Positions 10,808 to 22,917 of a DNA stretch of 64,000 nucleotides are shown here, piece by piece (positions within the stretch are counted from its first letter, which is position 1; each line of letters opens with the position of its first letter). The notes under the pieces are model-generated. The model saw nothing but the letters and a program-made list of their open reading frames with translations. It was not told the DNA's origin and searched no databases. Location: assembly GCF_000005505.3 (NCBI RefSeq), contig NC_016133.3:5332001-5396000 (forward strand), written 5' to 3'. Both the position numbers and the translations under genes were made by a program. This stretch comes from Brachypodium distachyon (taxonomy: Eukaryota > Streptophyta > Magnoliopsida > Poales > Poaceae).

Positions 10808-12491
10808 TTACATGCCTGCACACAGGAAATATTTTGTGTAATTTACTCCGAAGATGAGAGTTTTGCTGCAGTACTGTATACCAAGCTGAAAATAAACGCT
10901 TACCATAATTTTGATATTTCTCCGAGAATCGATAGAAAGCTTTCACAATAGAACCATATTTCATCGATTTCAATGAACCCATATGCCTACACAACAAAAA
11001 TTTGAGATACTTAGTAGTACATTAGAATGTACAATAAGAATAAAGTAAAGAACACAAATAGTAACCCCTTAGGTGCAATAATTTTTGCATTTGACTTCAG
11101 CAAGTTCATTAAACTTGCTTACCATGGAAACTATAGTGGGGATTATAAGATGGTATGGGGGCACGGGGGGACTTACACAATCTCTGTATACCGTAATCTC
11201 CACGCAGGAAATCCTAAATGACATCTAACAGGACCGTACACAAGAAGAAGATCAGGTTCTGCTCCACCACTACCTAATGGGAAGACGGGAAGAGTAAGTG
11301 CCCATCCAGAATTGCAATGTAGAAATGTCTAATAAATGTTAAATGAATATTACCGAGAGGAAATAATTTTTCAAACATACCAGCTGCTCTCAGTGCACAA
11401 GCCATGTCAGCCTCTGTAAATATGATGTCACTTTTGGCAGATCCATGAGTAGCGCAATTGCAGAAATCTGAGTACATTAAGTTTGCAGCTTTTGCAATGC
11501 CTTCCTTGCCATCAGAACCAGAAAGACACTCTACAGCCATCCCTCCGTGACTAAAGTGCGAAGCTTCCATGTTTGCACTGACATTCTGCAAGCACACGAG
11601 AATGAATACGATTATAAGAGTGATGGATATACCAATTAGGCAGTTAAAGAATTGACAATCACCTTAGTCCATATTTTAGACAGCAAATTGACACAATAGA
11701 ATTCCTGATATGCAACTTACTATAGAATTCCTTGAATTCCTGTCTCTTGAGGCTTTTATACCAGGCTCAAGCAATTTCTTCAGTACTCCTGTAGAGTACT
11801 GTCACAGGTCAGGCGTATCACTCTGAACCATAGATTGTGCATAAAACAATATTGCAAAGGAATAGAAACATGGTAACTTGGAATCAATTTGCATTGTTAT
11901 GTTGTTTAAAAAAAGACCTGGTATATTTGAAGTCATGTTCTATTTTATTTGTTATTGGAGGTTGGAAGGTTCCAACTTCATTACTTTATTCCCTTTCAGT
12001 ATTTAGTGCACAATTCAAATTAATTTAATGAAAATACATAAAGCTATTCCTTTATGGTACATATTTATTGAGATGGCTTGAAAAGCAATCCAGAAGACAA
12101 GCTGTTATAGGTAGAGCCGTGGAGGATAGGCCAACAAGACAAAATTCAGACTTGAAAACAACGAGATCCTATATACTGAAATGCGGAAGCATGTAACTAT
12201 ATTTTTCATTATCAGACCTTCAACGTCATAGAGAATTACGTTCTTAACACCGATAGTTGATAACCACCACAAAAGCTGCTTGACCTTCAAAATATTATTT
12301 GCTTCTCTGCTATCTACTACGACGCCCAAGTACTTGAGTTTCTCAAGACGAAGATTTCGGAACTTGGGCAGCAACTCAGATGAAATGAGGTAGCATTCTA
12401 GATTATTACACAGATGAGACCATAAATTGAAGAGGCTGATCACCAAGTGGATGAGGTACCATAGAAACCCTAAGATGAGCTTTACCATCAT
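10808..12491 (-). CDS. LEW1: NUS1/LEW1-like regulatory subunit of the dehydrodolichyl diphosphate synthase complex
   Basis: Six exons: 12491-12218, 11788-11721, 11585-11354, 11273-11177, 10986-10904, 10815-10808. Phase closes to 253 residues, matching the family size as I remember it. The N-terminus LGFLWYLIHLVISLFNLW is a membrane anchor. GVVVDSREA, LLWWLSTIGVKNVILYDVEG, PDLLLVYGPVRCHLGFPAWR and YTEIVHMGSLKSMKYGS are the conserved blocks of the plant Nogo-B-receptor/NUS1 homologue. The protein lacks the catalytic motif of active cis-prenyltransferases; in the family it partners an active subunit at the ER to make dolichol for N-glycosylation. The model ends in NYG-M, close to the C-terminal R-x-G-type motif the family needs. 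That end depends on a last coding exon of only 8 bases. A TGA stop is in frame just before the chosen ATG. A GC-rich leader exon at about 12865-13070 is likely. Confidence 0.9.
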
Positions 12492-12849
12492 GGATGATCA
12501 AGATATCTGCATTGGCCAAAGTACGTAACCTTTTTATACACCTGTCTTATATTTTGACATAACATCAAATGAGAAATGAGTAACATGATTAGTTGCCTCC
12601 TGCAATTCTACCAGATGGAGGTCATGAAATAGGAATTGTGGGATCATCAAGTAGCAGATAGCATGTGTTATAGTTTCCCAAAGACTATGAAAGGAAAAGG
12701 AATATACTGATTCCCATGAATCACCTAGATTTGTAGCGAATAATGCACATAAACCACACCAGTGACCTTTCTCACTGGTTCATTGCTTAAAACATGCTTC
12801 GTTGTACAACCTAGCCGGGCGGAGGACCCAGTAGCGTAAGGTAGGTCGG

Positions 12850-13080
12850 CCGCCATACCTTGATTTTTTGCCTCAGATACGAATTGGGGGGGATTAAGGA
12901 GATGAAACAGGGAGCTAAAGGGCAGAATTGGTTCGTGGGGTGATGGGAGGATAAACGGTCGGGAGCGAGCGAGAAAATAGATGGGGAGATCAACCAGCGG
13001 CGGCGGCGGCGGCGCTTGAGCTACGCGAGGAGGAAGACGCTCGAGGGGCTAGGGGGCTCGGCAGCGAGATGGGCCAGAAG
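12850..13080 (-). promoter_or_regulatory. Probable 5' leader exon and core promoter of the NUS1/LEW1 gene
   Basis: On the minus strand this GC-rich stretch (GCC repeats near 12990-13010) runs into a good 5' splice site, AATCAAG then GTATGG near 12860, about 370 bases before the start codon exon. It is therefore the likely non-coding first exon. No TATA box is obvious. Confidence 0.45.
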
Positions 13081-14153
13081 GAGGAAGGAGGGAAACAGGA
13101 AAAGGAAAAAAGGGGTGAGATAGAGTCCAGAGATAGATGGGCTCCGGGCCTCCGGCTTTGGAAGTTAAGTGCGGAGTATCAGAAAATCACAATATTTGGA
13201 CCTTTTCAGTTAATCACAAGCTTTTTCCTTGGAAACAGCCATCATCACAATTTTATTGATTGTTTAAAATAATTACGTCATTTTTTTTACGTCATTTATT
13301 ATTAGAGAAGATCACAATTATCCCTCCAAATAGCTAGCATATGAGTCGCTCCCGCTCAAATTTGGACTAAAACAACAACAAAAATTAGGAACGAGACGAG
13401 TACAATGTTACTTTCTCTAGGATTACATGATTGAATCTACGGAATAGTTCATAACATTCCGAGTAGATAGCGGCAGCCACGCCTACCGAGATGCCGCCAT
13501 CCCACGTAAGTTGTGAAACCAATAGCGTCAGCAGGCCTTGCGAAATTATGGTTTATTATGACAGATTAGTACAAAAATTATGGTTAAGTGAGAAAAAAAT
13601 CCATAAGTCTGGTTTTCTGATACTAAACCTCCAAATGTAAGGGTTCCTAGACATTTACTCTTACATTTTTTTTAATGAAATTTCCCATATTGACATGTTA
13701 TTACATGAATAGCATCCAAATCTGGAGGAACGCAAGCAATAGTTCGATGATTGAATGAAATTTCACAGATTGACATTTTATGACATGATTAGCACCCACA
13801 ATATTTTTTCCTTCTAATTTGTGAAGCTAAATGCCTCTAGCGATAATGTTTGCGCCTGCACATGTTCACACAACATACGGCAATAACTGTGCAACGGATA
13901 AGTCAGGGCAAACAGTGACACCCAGAGTGATGTACTTTGAAAAATCCTCCGGTCACAGAAGTGCATTTTTGCACATGTTAACACAAGTACACTTTTGCAT
14001 ACGGAAAATACTTCGACATTCTAAAAAATCCTCCTGTCGTTAACAGGCAATGTGAACCTGTGGTGAGCGACACGTTCATAACACATGAAAAGAAACAATT
14101 AATCCACGATAATCCGGACTTCCAAAGGAACTGAGTTGCGTCCTCTCTTGTTT
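13081..14153. other. Intergenic with an 80-bp direct duplication
   Basis: A 44-base stretch starting AATGAAATTTC at 13674 is repeated with substitutions at 13754, offset 80 bases. No gene is supported. The right end must contain the SRP68 3' untranslated region. Confidence 0.5.
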
Positions 14154-17100
14154 TCAACCCCACAATCTGCTGAGGAGACCCTTCTTTTCCTTTTTCATTC
14201 TGTTCTCAAGGTTCGGGAAGTCAATTGCGTTGTATGCCATATCAAGAACAATTGGGTTGCAGGGAACTGATTGGAAAGGGGGCGGAAATTGCGCAATGCG
14301 ACTTGTTGCTTTGGTGTTTGGCTCACCAAGTGCGGATTCGTAGCTCTCTAGCATTTCAAGAAGGTATTTATTCTCCTGCAAAATATCAACTTGTCATCAT
14401 CATTTATCTAAAGATGACCAAAACCTAGCTAGCCGCCTTAAAGCACATCACTTGCTGATAATACATTATCAATCTCTAGGTTACCAAAGGTCCCGGACAG
14501 CCCAAACAGCATTTTAATCAAAAGTAATAATGGCATAAATATCTGGGCTTATCCAATTACTTCTCTAAAAACAAATTCAGCTGAATAATCCAACATGGTG
14601 AGACTACCAATCTAAATACCAAACAGAAGAGACTGCAATCTTGTTAGACGTTTATGTGGACAAAATCCTTGTATAAAACACACCTTTCTTTTGTCGTCCC
14701 CAAGTGACATAGTTGAGACTCCTTTAGAAAGTTTTTCCGGCGCACTCTCATTCTCCATAATACCTGTTGCATGTTCTATGCAGCTATTGGATCTACAATT
14801 GTCAGATAGAGCCTTGAGATCTTGGATTAAGGCCTGTAAAATCAGCACATTTAACTTAGACCCAAGCACGTGCTTGACAGCCAAAAAAAAGACAAACACA
14901 TTAACTAGTAACGAAATAGAATAAACTTAGGAGCCCCTTAGTAAAGCCCCAAAACTATGTTGGTTGAAGATCAAAAGCTTGATGCTATAGCAGACTCGCG
15001 AGGGTACCAACATAATACATGAACCAAATCATATTGACAACGATGGAGACACTGAAAACAATAATGAAAAAGACTGATTGGAGTTTAAAGCTACCAAATC
15101 CTTACGGAGAAAGTCTACATCACCCCCTGAAATATGAAACCAGGCATTCTGCCCCTGAAGTATCGATACCACTCAAATAACCCCCTGGAGTGGTTTAGGA
15201 GGCGGATGGCGTGGCTCAAGACAGATAGACTTATTCCAAATATTAATGATCATATAAGCGTTCCAAACACCCATGATTTTTTTCTCTAACAAGTCATTTA
15301 TTCCGACATAGTATATAAGTACTGGCAGAATGGCAAACCTTGTCAGAACTGTTAGCCAGTTGTTGCAGTGCAGAATCAGTGAGAGAACGAGCATAACAGA
15401 ATAATGCATATGCTTCAGCCCTTTTACCAGCTGAACTATATGACTTTGCCAAATAGAAACATCTGCACAATAATCCAAAACAGAACATGTGAGAATAACC
15501 ACTAGCCATTATTACATGTAAACTTTCTTTGATATCAAATGAAACCTTGTTAACTAGCTGGGACATTTAACTAGCAACATTGGACATGCAAAGCACATTC
15601 GACTGACATAACTAAACAAAAAATTAGTGATCTCAACATTTACAAGTACAGTTTCTCTTTTTGTATATTTATTATTTTTACCTTGACTATTGTCGAGGTG
15701 GAACAAGACTAAAATCATATAATCATGCACAGTTTTAATTAAATATAAATATTAAAAGCACAAGAAGTTTTTAACATCAGAAAGTTTCATCTAAAATTAG
15801 AAAATATTTGAAAATTTCTTGCACTTGTACAACTCGAGAATAAGGACATAGAAGATTCTTCTAAATAAAAGAATAGCATGTACCCACTTTCAAAAAAAAA
15901 AGAATAGCATGTAAAAACTTAATCCTTAAACCGTGAAACAAACTGAGCTTAGGGTGTAATTAGGATGCAGCAACTGCAAGAGTGATTAGGGTAGGTCTTC
16001 TTTTTCCACAACCAGTGGATCAAGGATTATGAAACTGGATTTAAAATAATAAAAAATCAGATGGCCTAGATGAAAAGTATCCCATCCTAACTCTACTTTT
16101 TGAATTGGTACAGATATAGATGAATATCTTTGAAAATAAGTAAAATGGCATGGATGTCATGTGGCAAGCTATTAGTAGTATTTAGTAGATATGCATAAAT
16201 GCAGCTGCCGTTCTGATAGCAAACAAGGGCTATAAACCAACAAAAACAAGTGAAAATCACAAGTAGTTCGTGAAAAGAGAAGCTGATTCTAAAAACAAAT
16301 AAAAAAAAAAGTGGAACTGACCTCTCAGCTCGGAAAGCCAAACCTTTCAGCTCGTATTCCTGGAGAAAAGTGTTCTCTTCTTTGTTTTTATCCCTTCCTG
16401 AGCTAACTAAATCAGTTAGATCTGTTGTATTCTGCAAAGTAAAGAAGTTTTCACATCAGCTGAAGAGACTGAAGTACACAACTCTAGTAAGGCATGATAT
16501 AAAGGGAACTTACTTGAATTAGCAGATCATATAGCCGAACAAGTTCTTCTGGCTTTGTAATTTTCTCATTCTTCTCATCTTGGTGCTTTGTAAATTTACT
16601 TTTCGCAATACTAACAAGTAACTGGTTACGTTCTATGGTCCTCAATCCTAAAACAGCACTAACAGCCTTGTCAAGACCATTCAAATCATCTCTTATATTC
16701 TCAGCATTGCCAGCAGAAGCCTGCATTTTGGCAAAGAAGTTAGAAGATGCATATTGGCAATTTTAGAACATGCATATATAAGAAGAAGCTTAAGAGAACA
16801 GTTAAAAACGCATGACTGAGATCTCTACTAGAAACTTTTGGTTGACGGACAAACTTTTTCATACCAAGTCATTGCGGATGCAGCCCCGGGCATCATGGTA
16901 TGCAGAAAATAGTTTGTCAAAAATAGCCAGCTTTTTGTCTGCTGGAATCGATTCTTTGGCTGCACCATTTAAATCTCTCTCCAGCTGCTGAGCTGAATCA
17001 TGTCACTAGATTAAAAAGAGATCCACAAGTAGAAAAGTGCAGATGAAGCAAGAATAATGTTTCAAAAATAATTATTTGGTCAATCTAATAAGACCAGAAC

Positions 17101-20100
17101 AACCGACTATCTCTAGATGAAAGGCTTGCATCATGACACCTTGCAAATCACGTCTATAATATTCAGAAAACACAGACACAAACTATATAAATATCTATAC
17201 CTTTCAAAATGGAGACACGTGTCTTTGCACTGCTGATTGGAAATCTTCGACCAAGCCAGTTAAACTCAGTCATAGAAGCTGCTTGCTGTGATCTTGTCTC
17301 AGATAATACAGCCTGCAAATATCAAAAGACGTCTGTAAGCAATAATTAAAGCCATATCCCAAAACTTGTCTAACAGTATCTTGATTAAAATAGCAGTTCC
17401 ATTTTTGGATTATTTTTTTGTACTCCCTAGTAATATATTAAATATATTAAGGGGAGACAAAGGATCTTCCATGATTTGGCCTAGAAATACAGGAAAACAA
17501 AGCCCCGCCCACCTCCACCACCAAAAAAAATGCATGTCAAGTGTGTGAAGCTTAGAACACAAAAGCCAAACAATAATCGTTTGCCATGTATTTTGATATC
17601 CTGGTGATCTGCTTCATCATTGTACTAGTTCAAGGATACAACATTCACTAACACCCATTGTATCATACTTTGGGTGGACTGCAAGAGATGCCCACCATTT
17701 TTTAGCTGCAAACAAAATTATGTGGATTGCAGTGACCAAGAGCTTCAAAGTTCAAACATGAATGTGTCAACGGCATTCATGTTGCACACTGTGCAAAGAT
17801 AAACAATGCACACATGATGCCTCTCTGACAAGGCAGGTGCACATGTCCCCTCCACTTGTACCTCCCACAAACAAACCAATAAAAACAAGAAAGTAAACCA
17901 ATAGAAACCATGCATCTGTCAAAAGGTGTGTGGTCGAAAAATAAATCGCGTGTGCAGTGGAATGTGCAGTATTTGATAGTTTTGCAGTGACATACATAAA
18001 ATTTAACATATCTTATATTTCTGAAGACTGGGTTTTATGGTGGATTCCAACAAAATATGTGGGCCCTTGACTGGTCCCTCAAAAGCTGTAGAGATATATG
18101 ATATAGTAGTAAAAAAAGAAAATACCTCGATCTTAGCTTTAAAAAGGTCATAAGCAGGCCCCTCCTTTTCCATATCTAGGAGTTCATGTTCTTGTAAAGC
18201 GGATCCACCAAGTTTGCGTGAACAAAATCCAATCATAGGCTCCACTTCCTCGATGCGCTGACGGCATAAAAGTTGATTTTCTATACTTCCATACTTCCCA
18301 AGCTCCTCATATACAGTCCTGTGAGAAAAATACATAACACAATCACCATATATTGCTGCAAATTACTTATACAAAACACTTAATCAGTAGAACCAAGTGT
18401 CATGATATATCCAAACAGCAAGACAAAGGTATACATCCGAGATAATGGCCACAATCCACAGAGCCAAAACTTTGAGGAAACAGGCATCATCCACAAACCT
18501 GGTATTCTTAAAATTCATCATTGCTGCCTCTATATTCTTCTCTTGCTCAAAAAGCAAAGTTCCTTTCATATATGAAGCATATGCCTGTATAAAAAAAAGG
18601 AAAAATATATCAGGTCAATATAGCAAGGCTTCTGCTTGTACACTTGACATAACATTGTAAACTGAGCACTAAATCAAACAAAAGGTAGTAAAGAAATACA
18701 CCTCAGCCTCCAATGATGTCCTGGAATCTCCTTTTATAGAACATAACTGTGAAAAGAGTGTCGCCCATTTGACTGCTTTCCGAAATCGACCCAACATGTA
18801 GATGCGCTGCCGTGCACTTGGACCGGCAGTTTTCTTTTCCATAGCATGACTCCATGCTCTCTCAGACATATAAAATACCACATGTAGAAACCTGCTCACG
18901 TGTTGAAATTGTTTCAATAAACAATTATTGAACAAACATTTGGCTAACCACATGCATTTTATGACATAACCAAGTCTAATAAACAAACATTTGGCTAGGG
19001 TAAGGGATTAACATTACTAATCAATATCACAGACATGTATTGTACACAACTACCAAACGCTAGCTGGAACCATCGCCGCCAGTACTAATTGTATAACTAA
19101 CGGTAAACAAAGCAATGAAAAATTCTCACTACTCTGCAAGACACTGAATACATGTTGGCAATAACAGCAGAAGAAACATTCCAGTTCAAAAAAGGTCCAT
19201 CTAAATTGCCAAAATTACTGAAATACTTGTTATGGTGGTGTGAGTATCCTACTATGTATTGTAAAGACATGTTATACCGCTCAACACATACTGCATCATA
19301 AAGTGTTTCATCTGCCATTTCAATGGTCCCTTTTTTCAACACTAGGGAAAGAGATATCGAAATGAAGTATGAACGAATGCAGCAGACCATATAGCAGATT
19401 ATCTGGAGAAACACCACACCTCACATCTGTCACTGTGGACTCTGTTATGCTCCTCCTGGTATATTTACCACGGCCATGCAAAAACTTCAGAGACTTGTAT
19501 AGCCTTCTCAGACGGGCAGTACAGTATCTCCTGCAAGTAATACTAAATCCTTCAGACAAAGAAGTGCGCACACCAAACACGAGGAGCTACATACTAATAA
19601 GTTATAAGCCAAAGGAGAATACTTTGGGCAAACAAATCATGCAACATCTGACAGGACAAAACTTCCCCCGTGTATCAGTACCAGAGAAACAGAGCAAGCA
19701 TTGTAATTTGTAAAGCACAAATTTAAAAGGATGAGTTTCTAAACTAGATTAGATGTATGGATTCAGATAGACTACAGACCAAGTACGCAGCAGGGTTTAT
19801 AATGATAGGACAATTTGAATCGTGGGGGAAGACAATTTGATGAAAACATTCCACCACAATTCACACATCTGAGCACATGACGGGATACCCAATCGATCTA
19901 CACGCGTGGATCCCGCGAGGCGAGAATCATGGCAGCACGGGCACAATTGAGGAGAGAAAACAGGCGGCAGATCTGGGCGGGCGTCGAGTGGGGGTGGGGA
20001 TCGGGAACCAGGACGCGCACCTGTACCGCGTGTAGTCTCCGTGGCGGAGGCCGTGCTGCATCTGCGCCTCCCTCATGAGTTCCAGCACTGCGAGGAGGAA

Positions 20101-20295
20101 CAGAGACGGATCAGGGGACGCGAGGTGGGGGAGATCGAGTCGGGGGAGAGGGTGGATGAGGGAGGGGCGATGGAGAAGCGTACCGTTGATGGAGAACCTG
20201 ACGGTACTCTTCTCCTCGGCCGCCGCTACGGAGTCGACTTCCATGTCCGACGGCTGCTGCGGCGGCGGCGGCGACTGGTTGGCGAGCTTCGACAT
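14154..20295 (-). CDS. SRP68: Signal recognition particle subunit SRP68
   Basis: Thirteen exons: 20295-20184, 20087-20021, 19530-19420, 18891-18702, 18584-18499, 18318-18126, 17312-17201, 16992-16865, 16720-16514, 16431-16322, 15462-15339, 14833-14684, 14375-14154. All are GT-AG; total 1812 nt, 603 residues, normal for plant SRP68. Diagnostic blocks: FSINVLELMREAQMQHGLRH, GDYTRYRRYCTARLRRLYKS, LKFLHGRGKYTRRSI, RAWSHAMEK, AEAYASYMKGTLLFEQEKN, ELGKYGSIENQLLCRQRIEE and CFYLAKSYSSAGKRAEAYAL. The protein binds SRP RNA through its N-terminal helical region and SRP72 through its C-terminal part, and works in co-translational targeting to the ER. The C-terminus ends ENRMKKEKKGLLSRLWG. An ATG 30 codons upstream (20385) is in frame; 20295 is preferred because family members start close to the FSI block. 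Confidence 0.97.
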
Positions 20296-20543
20296 GGCGG
20301 CGGGTATGGCTCCGTCGGGCGAGCTAGCGAGAGCCTTGTCGAAGCGATGTTTGTGCGGCGTCGGAGTTAGAATTGGGTCCACCAAAAGCCCCTCAGCAGA
20401 GAAGTGCGCGTCTGCGGGTTTTTCTTTTTCTTTTTTCTTTTTGAGAAACGCTATCGGTTTTGCTTAACAAGGTCTTTGCGAGTCAAAACCCTATATAAAT
20501 CACAACAAAATTATTTAGCACCCCATGGATCACCTAAGAGGTA

Positions 20544-20601
20544 CTCCTTCCGTCCCATAATTCTTGTCGCTGTTTTAGTACAAAGTATGGGACGGAGGGA
20601 G
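20544..20601. mobile_element. Very short Stowaway-like MITE (58 bp) upstream of SRP68
   Basis: CTCCTTCCGTCCCATAAT at the left and ATGGGACGGAGGGAG at the right are inverse ends with only about 25 bases between them. The left flank is TA; the right flank is TC, so the duplication is not intact. Confidence 0.65.
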
Positions 20602-22479
20602 TCCGTGGTAGTCCATTGTATACATATAAATAGCATCGAGGTAGCGTAAAAATGTTCCTCTTTGGAATTGAGATTTATACATGGAGGTGACATCGGCGGT
20701 CGTCATTACCCGCATAAAGAGAATGGTCTTCTACTCACAATACAACCTCTTTAAAGTTGAACATCATATCATACTTAGCACAACATAGAGCGCGGTCATA
20801 AATTGGGGGAAGATATGATGCGAGTCTCCAAGCTTCAAGCCATTAAACGATGGAACATAGGTGACATCGTGTCGCTGTTAGCAACTTGACATCGTTGTGT
20901 GTTAATTACATGGCGCATCTAGTTTTTCTTTTGGTTAGAGAGTTCCTAATGTACGAAACTCACATATTTCTCAAAGGCTATATAGATGACTAGTTTGTGC
21001 TAAATGATCAGACTGCATGTTCTCGTAGATGGTGGCTAGCTCTAGACCTTTCCCTCTAAGGGTCAATTTGGTTCATATGATTGGTAAACGCGATAACTGG
21101 AAAAAGACGTGTGACTGCAATATCCACTTAAATCAAATGTTTTAGAAGAAAAATCTGCATTAGTCCTATAGGATTGTGATTAATTGCACCAAAGTTCTTT
21201 TGGTTGAACACAGAAAAAACAAGGAAGAGGTCTGAGACAAACGAAGAGGTTTGAGTCGATGGAAAAAAAATCTTTTTTCATGTGGGTTCTAAACCTACAA
21301 ATCAGATGACCCATGTAGGAAAATATCGTAAGGATTCTGATTCTCCAAAACCCCTATGAATATCAAATAAAAAGAGTTTGAATGATGGTTTGCTATTCGA
21401 CGAGGGTATATGTCAGTAAGTTATGGCTGACAGGCATTTGAGATGTGAGGTGCATATCCCAAATGGCTATGACGACAAACTGTTTGGTATGCAGAGCACA
21501 TACCAAGTGACTCTTATTCTGAGGAATCTGATTGAAAATAGACGTTGTGTCCCAATCCACGAAGTAAAATGATAGCATTTTGTATCCATAAGTCTTTGTG
21601 GTCAAACTTCTCCAGCCGAGAGGTTGGAAGATGCCAAAGATACCAACTCCAGGATAAAAAAAAAATCATGTCTCTTTACTTACTAAATTAGTAAATTTCT
21701 ACATTTTACTCTGGCAAGTAGTTTTCCTCGTCTCGCGTGTTAGATCTGTATGTTCTAGGTTTTACTCTTTTACATCACATAGCATAACTTATTTAGGGTT
21801 AAAATTAGAATGCCTCGTATTCACCGTCTATACTCTAATAGACATAGTTGATCTTTCAATAGTGCCGAGCCGTCATCCCTCTCAACATGAAGATTTGTCC
21901 AGTTCAAATTGGATGGACACGAGCATCACCCACAAGCTCTCAAGGTTCATTCCCCACGTGCATTTAGAGTCACAAATTCTCTCAATTTGTAAGATTGGTC
22001 ATGAGTGACGCATATACTTGTTTAGTTAGGTAACCTAATACAACATAAACTTGATTTTATTGGTATTCCTTCCTCGACTGGCACAAGTGATGATAGAAAA
22101 ACTTTAGTTTCTTTGATGGTGATGACATTGATTTATGTAGAAAGTATTTGCGAACAAATTTAAGCTCCATCAAATGCTGCAAGAATGTGAGCTCCGTTTG
22201 TGGATTTGCCTCTAAAGCGTGTGAATGTATTTACTTCTAAAAAATGTGAATGCTGCCCATTAGACCTGACATTCGGGCGGAGCCTTTTTCAAACCATGCC
22301 TTATTTTACTTAAATTTAAATTTAAAGAGTTCAAGTAGGAGTACTTGGGACAAATCTTCGTGTACGTGCAGCTTTTAGCATCTGCGCCGTGGGACCGCAA
22401 TAAAGACAGCAAAATAGGCACGACAGAACATAAACAAAAAGAAAAGAAAAAACCCGATTACCTCGGCTTCATTACCGTC
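20602..22479. other. Intergenic, no gene seen
   Basis: AT-rich sequence between the divergent SRP68 and alpha/beta hydrolase genes. Open frames are short and without recognisable content. GC content jumps at about 22480, marking the hydrolase leader. Confidence 0.5.
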
Positions 22480-22917
22480 CTCCATTTCCCACGGCTTTTG
22501 CTCCCTGCCTCTCGCTCCTCCCCTCTTCTCTTCCCAACCAGAGTCCACCGCCTCCCTCCCTCCCGCTCGCCGCCCTCCCCGCCGGATTCCGCGGCTCGCG
22601 ACGAGAGTCCCGAGCCCCGGTTCGCCGGCAACCGCGCCGGATCCGGCGGGCCCTCAGCGCGGCAGCGAGCCTCCCGCGCAGATCCGACGCGCGCGCGCGC
22701 CTTCGCTCGCAGGGAGTCCCGAGGATTCCTGCAGCTGTGGTGGGCCTGGGTTGCGTTCACACCGGTGGGCGGGGCGGAATTCGAAGAGGAGGAGCTGGGG
22801 CCGTGGGAGTCGGGCGGGCCGCGGGCGCGCTCAGCGTGAGCGCTTCGAGCCCCCCTCCCGCCCCCACCCCCACACGACCGGCGCGGCGCCGCGTAAGGAC
22901 CCTACGCCGCCGACGCC
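22480..22917 (+). promoter_or_regulatory. GC-rich 5' leader of the alpha/beta hydrolase gene
   Basis: Unspliced GC-rich sequence directly ahead of the start codon at 22918, with pyrimidine-rich runs (CTCCCTCCC) typical of grass leaders. An open frame at 22345-22839 here has no family resemblance and is treated as composition-driven. Confidence 0.45.

Noticed and set aside
20041..20467. Plus-strand frames over the SRP68 first exons
   Set aside because: Antisense to well-supported SRP68 exons 1 and 2.
22345..22839. 164-codon plus-strand frame upstream of the hydrolase
   Set aside because: GC-rich leader sequence without family motifs; the hydrolase start at 22918 is in a different context and well supported.
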